A stretch of 64,000 bases of DNA from Bin34 sp963422415 (GCA_963422415.1 OY729430.1:1984001-2048000); one strand, 5' to 3'. Positions 26,076-34,978 are shown, counted from the stretch's first letter. Made by a program: numbers and translations. The notes: a model not told the origin generated them from the letters alone.

Positions 26076-26118
26076 GCTTGCTCCCTGATAATGTATGACG
26101 GATCACGATCCCGGACAG

Positions 26119-27105
26119 TCAAACGGAGATGACTTGGCCGGTGCGCCATGATTCAATCGCAGCTTCGATGATGGTCTGCACCCGCAAACCATCGGCCCCC
26201 GAGGCGTCAATGTCCGCCGGGGCCGCGTCTTTCTTGTTCTGCTCTATCCAACGGGTGATGCGGGACTTGAACGTCTCGGGGAACGCCATCATGCCACCCA
26301 GAAAGGAATAGGTTTCCTTTTCCATGCTGGCCCGCGGATAGAATTCCAGATGCTGACAGGCCTCCCGCAGCACGAAGCGCGCCTCCGAACCGACCACCTC
26401 CAGCGTCTCGAGACCGTAGCTGCCGCCCGCGTCGTAGCTGCCGGTCAAATGGCCGATCACTCCATTGGCAAAGAGCAGATTGACCTGTACGTTGGACCAG
26501 ATCCGGCGGCCCTTGCCCTTCTTGAAAAAGGCATGCACCTTGGTCACGTCGCCGGCAAAATAGCGCATGACATCCAAGGAATGGGGATGCAGGGCCCGCA
26601 TGTGAAAATGCTCCGACGACTCGTTCGGGTTGTTGATCCACATCGTCATGTTGATGATGTGGAGCTCTCCCAGTCGTCCCGCTTCCACCCACTCCTTGGC
26701 CCGCAGCGCCGCCGGCGTGAAGCGGTGATTGAGATTGATGCCATATCGCAGATTCTTCTCCTGGGCCAAGGCAACCATCTCCCGGGCCTTGGGCAATTCG
26801 TTGGAAATCGGCTTCTCCCCCAACACGGGAATGCCACCGCCCAAGAGAGCCATGGTGGGTTCATAGTGATCCCCGCCGTTTTCCTTGCCCGCGGTGCAGA
26901 CGCTGGCCATGTCCACTTCGATATCACTGGCCAGCAGGGCCGCCACTGACGTGAAATACGGTACACCCAGTAGTTCGCCACCCGTCTGCGCCGCGGCTTC
27001 GATCTGGTCGCAGACAGCCACGATTTCCGTGTCTGCATGCTCCTGGTACACCTTGGCATGGGTCTTGCCAATGTTGCCTATGCCGACAATCGCAACCTTC
27101 AACAT
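26119..27105 (-). CDS. Gfo/Idh/MocA family NAD(P)-dependent oxidoreductase
   Basis: The 328-residue protein opens with V-A-I-V-G-I-G-N-I-G-K-T-H-A, the Rossmann dinucleotide loop. The family motif G-E-K-P-I-S follows near residue 98, carrying the catalytic Lys of E-K-P. A C-terminal alpha/beta substrate domain follows, with a large-sheet stretch (L-F-A-N-G-V-I-G-H-L-T-G-S-Y). Relatives oxidise hydroxyl groups of sugars, inositols or related polyols with NAD(P). It is 43 bp from both neighbours, the PhyH dioxygenase upstream and the isomerase/epimerase downstream, strongly suggesting co-transcription. The ATG 27105 has GAGG about 10 bp upstream. Substrate unknown. Confidence 0.9.
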   Translation of the reverse strand: MLKVAIVGIGNIGKTHAKVYQEHADTEIVAVCDQIEAAAQTGGELLGVPYFTSVAALLASDIEVDMASVCTAGKENGGDHYEPTMALLGGGIPVLGEKPISNELPKAREMVALAQEKNLRYGINLNHRFTPAALRAKEWVEAGRLGELHIINMTMWINNPNESSEHFHMRALHPHSLDVMRYFAGDVTKVHAFFKKGKGRRIWSNVQVNLLFANGVIGHLTGSYDAGGSYGLETLEVVGSEARFVLREACQHLEFYPRASMEKETYSFLGGMMAFPETFKSRITRWIEQNKKDAAPADIDASGADGLRVQTIIEAAIESWRTGQVISV

Positions 27106-27148
27106 CGCAGTCAGACCTCGTTGGTATGGATTAAGGTGAGCCGTCCGC

Positions 27149-27937
27149 CTAGGGAGACGGATACACTTGGGGGAAGTATTCGCCTGTCAGGATTTCGTTG
27201 TCCGAGACCTTGACATAGGGTTTCATGATGTGTTCGCCCGAGGCGACGTAGCGTGTATCCTCGGTCATGTAGTGCATGGCGATGGCACGTCGGGGGCGCC
27301 CACTGGTGTTGGCGTGACTGCCGTGCCATGTCAAGGCATGGTGGTAATGCACCTCACCGGCCCGGACCGGACATCGTACCACCGCAATTGGATGGTCCTC
27401 GAACCGATTGGGCATGGCCTCATAGGACTCCAGGGTGCGCAGAAAATCGATGTGGTTGCCCCAAAGGTGAGAGCCGGGCACCATGCTCATGCAGCCGTTT
27501 TCGGCATCGGCATCGTCCAGCGCCACCCAGGCGGTCACTTCCGTCATGGGGGCAATGATCGGCCACAGTGGCGCATCCTGATGCCACATGTTGACTCCGC
27601 CCTTCTGAGGGGGCTTGTATTGAATCTGGTCATGCCAAATCCGCAATTCCCGGGCTTGGGTCAATTGCGCCAGCCCGTAGGTAATGTGGGGATGGGACAG
27701 GAGTCTCTGAAACGGTTCGCTGCTAATCCAAATGTCCACGATTTGCCAAATGGGCTCTGTGTCCACGCTGGACAGGTTGCGGCAACTGACGGGCTGCTTG
27801 ACACCGGCGGCGTCCCGCTGCTCAATGGTCCGCATCACTTCGTCTCGCAGGACCTGCACTTCGGCCATGTCCAGCACCGGGCCGGCATTCAGAAAGCCGT
27901 TGGCTTGGAATTCGTCAATCTGCTGTGGGCTAAGCAT
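27149..27937 (-). CDS. Phytanoyl-CoA dioxygenase (PhyH) family Fe(II)/2-oxoglutarate oxygenase
   Basis: The 262-residue protein has the PhyH iron site. W-H-Q-D near residue 118 gives the His and Asp, and T-W-H-G-S-H-A-N gives the distal His. R-R-A-I-A-M-H-Y is the 2-oxoglutarate-binding Arg region, and E-N-G-C-M-S-M-V-P-G-S-H is the family motif between them. Enzymes of this family hydroxylate small molecules, often lipid or phosphonate or sugar-like compounds, using O2 and 2-oxoglutarate. It is 38 bp downstream of the sulfatase-like gene and 43 bp upstream of Gfo/Idh. The start ATG 27937 has no strong ribosome site, which is consistent with coupling to upstream translation. The substrate cannot be named. 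Confidence 0.9.
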   Translation of the reverse strand: MLSPQQIDEFQANGFLNAGPVLDMAEVQVLRDEVMRTIEQRDAAGVKQPVSCRNLSSVDTEPIWQIVDIWISSEPFQRLLSHPHITYGLAQLTQARELRIWHDQIQYKPPQKGGVNMWHQDAPLWPIIAPMTEVTAWVALDDADAENGCMSMVPGSHLWGNHIDFLRTLESYEAMPNRFEDHPIAVVRCPVRAGEVHYHHALTWHGSHANTSGRPRRAIAMHYMTEDTRYVASGEHIMKPYVKVSDNEILTGEYFPQVYPSP

Positions 27938-27975
27938 GGGGTTTGGCTCTTAGGTGAATAAGGAACGGTCCGGTA

Positions 27976-29385
27976 TCAGCTCTTGTCATCTTGGCGCAAG
28001 GTGCGGGCCTGCAGTTTCGCGCCGGCCGCGGCGCTGCCGATATGCAAGGTGTCGTAGGCCTGCTGGGAGGACTCGAAATACCCGATCCCTTCCTTGCCGT
28101 GCCAGCCTTTCTGATCCTGAATCGGGTTGGGAAGACCGGTCTCGTCTTGCCGCTTGCAGATCCAGGCCTGCAACTGGGCTTCCATCCACGCGCACAGTTC
28201 CGGATGCTCCGGTGCGATATTGTGGTTCTCTTCGGGATCCGCGATCAAGTCGTACAGTTCAATTTCCGGCTTGAAATGGAAATCCGGCTCCAAGGCGTGA
28301 ATGTACTTGTGGGAGGCGGTGCGCCAACCATGCTTGCGCATCCAAGTGCATTCGGTAATGTAGATGCCGGTTTCAAAGGACTCCACCGTGCCCTCCATCA
28401 AGGCACGCAGGCTGCACCCGTCGAAGTCGATGCCCAGATTGTCGGCTTCGACATAGTCCAAGATGGTAGGTACCAAGTCCTTGTGCTGATTGAACCCGGT
28501 CAGCCGCTGTCCCGCGGCGATGCGTCCCGGAAGCCGCAGGATCAAGGGGACATGCAACACGTTGTCGTACAGGCCATGGTGGTCAAACCAGCATTCATGG
28601 TCGTACAGAGTCTCGCCGTGGTCCCCGTTGACAATCACGATCGTGTTCTCTTGCAAGCCCAGGCCCGCAATCGCCTTGAAGAGCGTGGCAATACAGGCAT
28701 CCATGTAGGCGATCGCGCCGTCATACTGCGCGATGACGTAATCCTTGTCGGAGATGCCGGGTGGCAGCCATTGGGCGAAGAAATCCCGGAAGGGCTTGAA
28801 GGCCATCACCGGATCCATCGAACGATTGTGCGGATCCGTCTCGTTGCCGTGATAAAAGGCTCTTTCGTAGGGTTCCGGCGGCAGGTACGGCGCATGGGGA
28901 TCCATGTGTCGCAGGAAAAGGAAGAACGGCTGGTCCTGCCGGGCTAGCCGTTCCAGTTCGGGAATGGTCACGGCATTGAGGTTCTGGGCCTTGGGGCTGC
29001 GCCCCTCGGCCCAACTGCCCCAGGCACTGTAGTCCAGATAGGTGTCAAATCCGCGGGAGCTGGGGTTGCCGCTGAAGCCGACACAGGAGGTGTCATAGCC
29101 GTTTTCCCGCAATATTTCCGCCAGGGTCTTGATCTCGGGCCGCAGGCCGCCCCGATGGCGCAGCGCCACGACCTGCGTGCCGAACGTATCCAGACCGGTC
29201 AGCATGGACGCGTAGGCGCTGGTGGTGGGAATGTGGGCGCTGATGGTGTTCTCAAAGAGGGCGCCTTCCAAGGCAAACCGGTCCAGATGAGGGGTGGTCA
29301 GCTTGGGATACCCATAGCAGCTCATGTGGTCGGCCCGGAGGGAATCTATCCCCAGTAGGATGACATTGAGTTTCCTGGCGGACAT
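27976..29385 (-). CDS. Sulfatase / alkaline phosphatase superfamily hydrolase with non-canonical nucleophile site
   Basis: The 469-residue protein has the sulfatase fold. N-V-I-L-L-G-I-D-S-L-R-A-D-H gives the first metal Asp, V-N-G-D-H-G-E-T-L-Y-D-H the second metal pair, and H-M-D-P-H-A-P-Y-L-P-P and a late T-A-S-H-K-Y-I the remaining family features. The formylglycine motif C/S-x-P-x-R-x-x-x-L-T-G is changed: counting back from L-T-G, the nucleophile position is Thr, the Pro is Ser and the Arg is Tyr. It therefore cannot be a normal formylglycine sulfatase. Thr is the nucleophile in some phosphatase-like relatives such as LTA synthase, so a phospho- or phosphono-ester or transferase activity is possible. 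ATG 29385 has GAGGAG upstream. It leads the four-gene run to the isomerase. Confidence 0.88.
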   Translation of the reverse strand: MSARKLNVILLGIDSLRADHMSCYGYPKLTTPHLDRFALEGALFENTISAHIPTTSAYASMLTGLDTFGTQVVALRHRGGLRPEIKTLAEILRENGYDTSCVGFSGNPSSRGFDTYLDYSAWGSWAEGRSPKAQNLNAVTIPELERLARQDQPFFLFLRHMDPHAPYLPPEPYERAFYHGNETDPHNRSMDPVMAFKPFRDFFAQWLPPGISDKDYVIAQYDGAIAYMDACIATLFKAIAGLGLQENTIVIVNGDHGETLYDHECWFDHHGLYDNVLHVPLILRLPGRIAAGQRLTGFNQHKDLVPTILDYVEADNLGIDFDGCSLRALMEGTVESFETGIYITECTWMRKHGWRTASHKYIHALEPDFHFKPEIELYDLIADPEENHNIAPEHPELCAWMEAQLQAWICKRQDETGLPNPIQDQKGWHGKEGIGYFESSQQAYDTLHIGSAAAGAKLQARTLRQDDKS

Positions 29386-29496
29386 CAGGACTCCTCAGGG
29401 GATTGCCCTAGAATGCATTGGATAGCCAACGGGTTCATTATAGGTTGGATTGGGCCGAACCGGAATAACCATACCCGCATGGGCTGGGCCGTCCGA

Positions 29497-30531
29497 TTAC
29501 ATCCAGGTCTGCAAGAAGGTCAAGGCAGATCCGACGTTGTAGGCATGCCCAGTGGGATGCACGGCCATTTTCACTCGATCTGCACAATCCAGTGCGGCGT
29601 ATGCCTGCTGCACGGTGTCGAATTCCCGGCGGGCCGCGGCAATGGGGAAGATGTCGTCGAATTCTCCCTGAATGAACAATTGGGGCCGCGGAGCCATCAG
29701 GCTGGCTATGTCGCCCATTTCAAAGAGGTGCGCCGCGCCCGGCACGTAATTGCATTCGCAGTGGCGAATCGACATCAAGGAGTTCTCGAAGGAGCAGAAA
29801 TAGCACCCCGTAATAACGACGTCCAAAGTCTCTTCGATGGCTCCCAGCCAGAACGTGGTGGTGCCTCCGCCCGAATTGCCCGTCACTGCCACTTTGGCTC
29901 CCCGGGTTTCAGGCCGGGCCCGCAACAAGTCCAAGGCCAACATGCCATCTCGACATCTTTCGCCCACCAGCGTGCGGCCCAGCATCTGGTAGTGAAAGGC
30001 CAAATGGCGGCAGGAATTGGGTTGCTGCATGCCATCGGCCGCCCTTGTAATCCGTTCGCCAAATCCCCTTTGCTCCACGGCGCAAACCATGTGCCCGGCC
30101 GCGGCCAAGCGCTCGGCGTAGTTGCCGTCGCGGGCCTGCTCGGCGGTGGCGGTGTCAACATCCGGATAGTTGCCCAGAATGTACTGTACGGATGGATTGT
30201 GACCATGAAAGGCCAGTACGGGGGGCAGGGGGTCCCGCTTCTTGGGCACAAGAAAGTAGATGGGAAGAGCCACATCCTCCTGTGAGGTGACAGCCCATTT
30301 CTCCTCTACAAAGGCGCCTCTGTCCCGTTGGTGCAAAAGATCCTGTCGGATGGCTTCCGGCCGGGGCAGGTCCGCAATGCCCAACAGCTCCGCCACGCGT
30401 CGGCGTCCGGCCTTCTGCCAATTCCCAAAGGCCGTGAAGTGGTGCGTGGTCGCTTTTTCGCGTCGGGCGTTTCGCTGAAACAGTGCGTCCAGATGTGGAT
30501 CCAGTCCGAAAGGTGCTCGTGCCTGCGTCAT
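29497..30531 (-). CDS. Alpha/beta hydrolase, acetyl-xylan-esterase/dienelactone-hydrolase-like
   Basis: The 344-residue protein has the alpha/beta hydrolase core. P-V-L-A-F-H-G-H-N is the oxyanion strand, and a nucleophile elbow G-N-S-G-G-G-T-T carries Ser. Q-G-E-F-D-D-I-F-P provides the acid, and H-P-T-G-H-A-Y-N holds the catalytic His. An N-terminal helical part (about 1-90) precedes the core, as in the acetyl-xylan-esterase-like/Abhydrolase_7-type group. The start is ATG 30531 with AGGAGAG 8 bp upstream; a longer frame exists. It lies 61 bp after a methyltransferase gene and 111 bp before the sulfatase-like gene. It probably hydrolyses an ester in the same catabolic set, which is inference. 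Confidence 0.85.
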   Translation of the reverse strand: MTQARAPFGLDPHLDALFQRNARREKATTHHFTAFGNWQKAGRRRVAELLGIADLPRPEAIRQDLLHQRDRGAFVEEKWAVTSQEDVALPIYFLVPKKRDPLPPVLAFHGHNPSVQYILGNYPDVDTATAEQARDGNYAERLAAAGHMVCAVEQRGFGERITRAADGMQQPNSCRHLAFHYQMLGRTLVGERCRDGMLALDLLRARPETRGAKVAVTGNSGGGTTTFWLGAIEETLDVVITGCYFCSFENSLMSIRHCECNYVPGAAHLFEMGDIASLMAPRPQLFIQGEFDDIFPIAAARREFDTVQQAYAALDCADRVKMAVHPTGHAYNVGSALTFLQTWM

Positions 30532-30592
30532 TGCCACGCTCTCCTGTCCTTGCCTGTGCATCAATGATTTTCCATGCAACTTCTCATGGCGA

Positions 30593-31204
30593 CTACCGGA
30601 GCCGCATCAAGCGCCATACGCCTCGGCGCCCTTCCTTGACTTCCGAGTCTACCTGTTCGCTGACCGTCTCGAAGCGGGCGTCGAAAAGCCGGGAGAGGTC
30701 TCCCGGCAGGAAATATCGCCGCTGACCGTCCGGGGGCGGGTCGGCGGACACTCGCTGAAAGCCAAACACCTGATAGAAGCCGGCGGGGACCAGCACGCGA
30801 CAGATGCCTTCCATGTAGGTGGGGCGTTCCGAGGGGTCCAAGGTATGCAGACACCCCAAGTCGAGGGCATAGGAAAACACGCCGGCCGCCAGAGGCAGAT
30901 GGGTTACGTTGCCCACCGAGGCCGCAGCGCGGTGTCCCTGAGCCCGACAGGTCACCATTCTGGCGGATCCCTTCTGCAGAGCCTTCTGGGACAGGTCTAG
31001 GCCAACGGCCCTGACCCCTTGCCGAGCCAGAAAGATCAGATTGGTCAAAGTGCCACAGCCCAGATCCAGGACCAAGTCCCGGGCACCGAAGGCGTGTCCG
31101 TATTGGCGCCAGAACGCCTTCACTTCGGGCGGCGTAATCCCGGTGTCCCATGGCGTGGACCCCGAGTGGTATCTCTCATTCCAGTACTGGTAATCGCTCG
31201 TCAT
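30593..31204 (-). CDS. Class I SAM-dependent methyltransferase (thiopurine/tellurite-resistance-like layout)
   Basis: The 203-residue protein starts Y-Q-Y-W-N-E-R-Y-H-S-G-S-T-P-W-D-T-G, which resembles TPMT/TehB-type and S-adenosylmethionine methyltransferases. It then has V-L-D-L-G-C-G-T-L-T-N (motif I), A-V-G-L-D-L-S (motif II) and a D-L-G-C-L-H-T-L motif after strand 4. The ATG at 31204 overlaps the PhyH stop by 4 bp and is preceded by AAGGATG, so the start is clear. It could methylate small molecules, halides or thiols; nothing fixes the substrate. It sits between the second PhyH dioxygenase and the alpha/beta hydrolase. Confidence 0.82.
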   Translation of the reverse strand: MTSDYQYWNERYHSGSTPWDTGITPPEVKAFWRQYGHAFGARDLVLDLGCGTLTNLIFLARQGVRAVGLDLSQKALQKGSARMVTCRAQGHRAAASVGNVTHLPLAAGVFSYALDLGCLHTLDPSERPTYMEGICRVLVPAGFYQVFGFQRVSADPPPDGQRRYFLPGDLSRLFDARFETVSEQVDSEVKEGRRGVWRLMRLR

Positions 31205-32073
31205 GTCACATCCTTCTGCTGGGCTTCCGCTCCTGATCTCCCTTGACACAACCCCCTTCGTCGCTGGGTTGCGCCTTGGGGCGCATCCGATCTTCCCATC
31301 CAAGCGTAGAGGTCTCGGCTCGCGATCCTGACGATGTCTCGAAAGTCGTTAATGCCCTGATGTACACCGTCCTGCAGCGGGAACCAGGGCAACAGCGATT
31401 CCGCGCTCATGTAATGGTTGACCCGCGCCCATCGGCGTCCTGGCGCGGCGCGGTTGGGGAAAGACCGGTGCAGGAGGTGGCCGTTGAAAAGGACAGTGGA
31501 ACCGGCCGTGACCTTGACTCCCGTGCAATCGAACCGGGGATCGTTGTGATCTCGCTGGGACCAAATCAGGCGGTCCTTGTGAGAACCGGGAATGACCCAC
31601 AGGCATCCATTCTCCTGCGCGGCGTCATCCAAGGTGATCCAAGCCGTGTGCAGCGAGCAGTCACGTGTGGGAATGAAGAATTCATCCTGATGCCAAGCTT
31701 GTCCCGGCTTTCCACTGGCCTTGACAAAAAGCATGGATTGCATGCACTTGACATTGGGTCCGATGCGCTGTTGCAAAGTGCCGGTGATGACCGAACGGCC
31801 CAGATAGCGCGCCATGATCTCGGAAATCTTGTGCGGGAAGTGGAGGCACAGGTATTGTCGCGGCACCTCCATGTCGGTGGCATCGGGAGGGGCCGGTGTC
31901 ACTCCGTTGACGGCTCCCCGGTCACTGCAGCAGATGGCTGTGGCTTCCTGCCGCAACTCCGACAGTTCCGTTGCCGGCACGACCAGAAATCCGGCCGTGC
32001 AGTACGCCTGGATTTCTGTGGGGCCAAGCGGGGGGCTTGTGGCTCTCTGCACGGAGCCCTGGGCTTCTGTCAT
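31201..32073 (-). CDS. Second phytanoyl-CoA dioxygenase (PhyH) family oxygenase
   Basis: The 290-residue protein has the PhyH iron site: A-W-H-Q-D-E gives His and Asp, and G-H-L-L-H-R-S gives the distal His. G-R-R-W-A-R-V-N-H-Y contains the 2-oxoglutarate Arg region, and E-N-G-C-L-W-V-I-P-G-S-H is the family motif. It differs clearly from the first PhyH gene (27149-27937), so the two are paralogs with different substrates rather than a recent duplication. ATG 32073 is preceded by GAGG at about 8 bp; an in-frame upstream start would add 16 residues. The C-terminal 40 residues are charged and extend past the usual fold. The methyltransferase starts inside its stop codon. Confidence 0.88.
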   Translation of the reverse strand: MTEAQGSVQRATSPPLGPTEIQAYCTAGFLVVPATELSELRQEATAICCSDRGAVNGVTPAPPDATDMEVPRQYLCLHFPHKISEIMARYLGRSVITGTLQQRIGPNVKCMQSMLFVKASGKPGQAWHQDEFFIPTRDCSLHTAWITLDDAAQENGCLWVIPGSHKDRLIWSQRDHNDPRFDCTGVKVTAGSTVLFNGHLLHRSFPNRAAPGRRWARVNHYMSAESLLPWFPLQDGVHQGINDFRDIVRIASRDLYAWMGRSDAPQGATQRRRGLCQGRSGAEAQQKDVT

Positions 32074-32124
32074 AGGCTGCCTCTTCTGTTGTTGTCTGGG
32101 GCATGGCCAGTGATTTCGCACTGC

Positions 32125-34335
32125 TCAGTTTTGCATGAAGGAAAAAGGCTGCGGAAGGGAGGCCTCGGGTTCGGTCGCCGTGAAGGCTTCCTGCACCAGC
32201 ATGGAATTGAGGACGCGTGCCAAAGGTCCTCTTTGGTCATGTCCGGTTTCACCGAAAGTGCTCACGGCGACATGCACTTTGCGGCCCGTGCGTCGCAGCA
32301 ATCCCGTCAGCAACCTCCAGACCTTTCTCTGACTGGCCTGCTCTTCGTCGGCGTCGCTCCAGGCCCGATGCGCATTCCAGGAAGGCTCGAGCACATGGGG
32401 GTGAGTCAAGGGCTGATGCATCCGGTGCCCCCAACTCTGATGGTTCACGTCCAGCCAGAACTGATGTGCCACTCGGTACCCTTGCAAGACAAAATTGTAG
32501 GCCGATGCCAGCACGACCGCCTGCGGGGGCGGCGTGTCGTCAGGCAGATGCAGACTGCCTATCAGGCCCGCCAGAATCAGCTCCACATAGATCTTGCCTA
32601 TCTCGCCCTGCAGCAGAAAGGGATTTTCCAAGGTGTCTTCCTGATACCCGATTTCCTCCAACAGCAAGCGAAAACGGTGGGCCGATCGCATGAGCTGATG
32701 TGCGAGGCGGGCGGCGTCGGCATCCTGACCGAAACTGAAGCCGGAACTGATGAGCAGTTCGTCATACAAGCGGGCCAGAAAGACATCCAGTGTCTCGTAG
32801 CGGTCCTCGTTGTGATAGTCCTGTAGCCAACTGCGCAGGGCATCGAAGCGGATTCCAAACCGGGTGCCGATTCTGTCCTGCAAGTCCGCGGGATAGGACA
32901 GAAAGGGCCGATACGCGTCGGTCCAGACTTGGGCCAGGCTGTGCGCTCGCCAGCCTTCCAGGTCCTTCATGCACAGCTGCAGGGCAATGCGCTTGGCTAT
33001 CGGATCTACCGGCAGCCGCCAGTGGGGATGGGCCAGACAGGTCAAGGCTAACAGGGCCTGAACCACCGGCTCGTCCTTGAGCAGTCGGCTTGGCCTGTGC
33101 GTGAACATTTCCAGACCCCGTCTGCGCAGCTTCTGTTCCAAGGCGAAACGCAAGGCATTGCCCACCACCGGGGCCAGTATCACCACTTGACTGGGTGGCA
33201 GACCCCTTTCCTGTATAAGGGCAGCCACAGTTTCCGCGGTCCAGGTCAGTGTGTCTCCGAAGTGATCGTGATGGCTGATGTCAAAGTACTCCTGTATGGC
33301 TCCGCCACATTCATCCAGCGGCGAGGCCCGCACGACTTCAACACGGGTCCCGATCTGTACCGGGTCCGGCATCGGGGAGTCCGCGCCCGACACGCCGCGG
33401 GCGAGCCGGTGGGCCATGATCGCACGCCCCGAATCAGGTGGATCCGCCAAGGTGAAGGCAAGTTCCGAGACTTCCGCCAAGCGCGGCAAGCCATCGGGAT
33501 ACGCCCCCAGGAAATATCGGAAGCCCCCTTGGGGATCGGCTAGGCAGAGGCTGGATTCTGTCAGGGGGACGAGGGTGACCAGAAATTCGTGACCTGCATA
33601 GTCCAATTCCTCGCACTCGAACGCAATCAGATGTTGGCACCGCTCCCGCAACAGAGAATCGGTCAGCCGTGTATCCCGCAATAGCAACCGAAAGAGGGTA
33701 TAGAGCAAGTCGATACTCACCAGATTCTGGCGCAGGCAGTTGCGACGAAACTTGCGGCTTACCCGCAGGGCGGTCCGCAATGCTTCGAGCCGACCTTCCT
33801 GGAAGCGGCCCGGCGGTATGGAGCGCGCAAGACGGGTATAGGCCTCCTCCAGCGAGTAGCCATACATGGCGGCCTTGGACAGATTGTCCACCAGCTGGCT
33901 AAGCAATCTATTGTTGCCAGGGCTGTGGCGGCGCGTGGCAGCCTCGAACTGGCCATGGATGGCTCTTTCCATGATTTCAGGCGCCAGCAGATGCTGGGCC
34001 GACTCCAGATTCAGAAAGCGCGGCGCGGGCGCCGGATCCGGATATCCGGCTTTCTCGGCCAAGACGGGCCATGCCAAGGTCACGGCTTCCATCATCAATC
34101 CGGCAAAGGTCACGAGACGAAAGGGGCTGTGGGCAACGGGTATCGTCCCTTCCAAACGCCGACGCAGCCGGCGCAAGGTATAACGGGACGGCACAAGCAG
34201 CGAGACGATCTGACCCTGGCCCTGCACTTCCTGCATCACCCATTGCAGGCGCATCAGCCCCAGATCGGTCTTGCCTGTGCCAAAGGCGCCCTCTATATAG
34301 AGTCGTCGGCTGGTAGCAATAGGGGGGATGGTCAA
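32125..34335 (-). CDS. Orphan UvrD/AddB-like superfamily I helicase-family protein
   Basis: The 736-residue protein has a Walker A loop G-A-F-G-T-G-K-T-D near residue 17. L-I-A-F-E-C-E-E-L-D-Y-A is a Walker B/motif II-like stretch, C-L-A-D-P-Q-G-G-F-R-Y-F a motif III-like stretch, and the second half has V-V-I-L-A-P-V-V-G-N-A. The layout resembles UvrD/AddB-type superfamily I helicases. I see no PD-(D/E)xK nuclease signature and no four-Cys iron-sulfur site of AddB, and the late motifs V-VI are weak. The frame has no ATG before the Walker loop; the best start is a TTG at 34335. It lies between catabolic genes, without recB, addA or nuclease partners, so a repair, plasmid or defence role is all inference. 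Its catalytic competence is uncertain. Confidence 0.65.
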   Translation of the reverse strand: MTIPPIATSRRLYIEGAFGTGKTDLGLMRLQWVMQEVQGQGQIVSLLVPSRYTLRRLRRRLEGTIPVAHSPFRLVTFAGLMMEAVTLAWPVLAEKAGYPDPAPAPRFLNLESAQHLLAPEIMERAIHGQFEAATRRHSPGNNRLLSQLVDNLSKAAMYGYSLEEAYTRLARSIPPGRFQEGRLEALRTALRVSRKFRRNCLRQNLVSIDLLYTLFRLLLRDTRLTDSLLRERCQHLIAFECEELDYAGHEFLVTLVPLTESSLCLADPQGGFRYFLGAYPDGLPRLAEVSELAFTLADPPDSGRAIMAHRLARGVSGADSPMPDPVQIGTRVEVVRASPLDECGGAIQEYFDISHHDHFGDTLTWTAETVAALIQERGLPPSQVVILAPVVGNALRFALEQKLRRRGLEMFTHRPSRLLKDEPVVQALLALTCLAHPHWRLPVDPIAKRIALQLCMKDLEGWRAHSLAQVWTDAYRPFLSYPADLQDRIGTRFGIRFDALRSWLQDYHNEDRYETLDVFLARLYDELLISSGFSFGQDADAARLAHQLMRSAHRFRLLLEEIGYQEDTLENPFLLQGEIGKIYVELILAGLIGSLHLPDDTPPPQAVVLASAYNFVLQGYRVAHQFWLDVNHQSWGHRMHQPLTHPHVLEPSWNAHRAWSDADEEQASQRKVWRLLTGLLRRTGRKVHVAVSTFGETGHDQRGPLARVLNSMLVQEAFTATEPEASLPQPFSFMQN

Positions 34336-34506
34336 CGAGACTTTGTGAAGGAAATGGTATGGAATCTCGGGCGCTGGATGCCGAAGATTATGGCTTTCAC
34401 GCGCACGATCATTTCGGCTTCCGGGCTGCAGGGTTCCATGGTCGAGACATGGGTACAGAGAATGCCAGCGGGGAGGTCAAGATGGGGCCTGACCTCCCTG
34501 CTGGTT

Positions 34507-34929
34507 TCAGTGCACCTGGAAGAATTCGACGACCTCGCCGCAAGGGCCTTTGAAGAACGAGAGGGTTACCGTCATGTCGCCCAGCTCCACTGTCTTGGGC
34601 TCCACCGTGATTTCGTAACCAGCGTCCCGCACTCTCTCGGTGCTGGCCTTGGTGTCCGAGGTGGCCAGGGCGAAATGGAAAATCGGGTCGTTGGGGGCTT
34701 CGGCCCCTGGCGTTGGCGTGTCGTTGGTGGGCTCGAAAAGCTCCATGAAACTGCCGTCTCCCATATCCAGAAGCCACACCTTTCGTTCGGGCGAACCGAA
34801 TTGGGCGACCACCTTCATGCCCAGCACATCTCGGTATAACTGCAGCGCAGCGTCCCAATCCCTGGTCTGCAGGGCAATGTGGTGACAGCCACAGCCCTTG
34901 ACAACGTCATTGGAGGTTCCAGCGGGCAT
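34507..34929 (-). CDS. VOC (glyoxalase/bleomycin-resistance/dioxygenase) superfamily protein
   Basis: The 140-residue protein has two beta-alpha-beta-beta-beta repeats of the VOC fold. The first begins G-C-H-H-I-A-L-Q-T-R-D-W-D-A-A and contains F-M-E-L-F-E; the second begins I-F-H-F-A-L-A-T-S-D-T-K-A and ends G-E-V-V-E-F-F. A metal triad is plausible from His17 or so, Glu in M-E-L-F-E and the late Glu. ATG 34929 has AAGGAG at 8 bp. Members include lyases, epimerases and extradiol dioxygenases on small substrates. It lies between the isochorismatase-like gene (50 bp) and the helicase (171 bp). The role is unknown. Confidence 0.85.
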   Translation of the reverse strand: MPAGTSNDVVKGCGCHHIALQTRDWDAALQLYRDVLGMKVVAQFGSPERKVWLLDMGDGSFMELFEPTNDTPTPGAEAPNDPIFHFALATSDTKASTERVRDAGYEITVEPKTVELGDMTVTLSFFKGPCGEVVEFFQVH

Positions 34930-34978
34930 TCCAAATACTCCTTGTGCTTGCAGTTGAAACTGACCGAAAAAGCATGGG

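Noticed and set aside
34359..34839. Plus-strand long frame opposite the VOC gene
   Set aside because: It is the antisense shadow of the VOC gene, which has a strong ribosome site and fold motifs.
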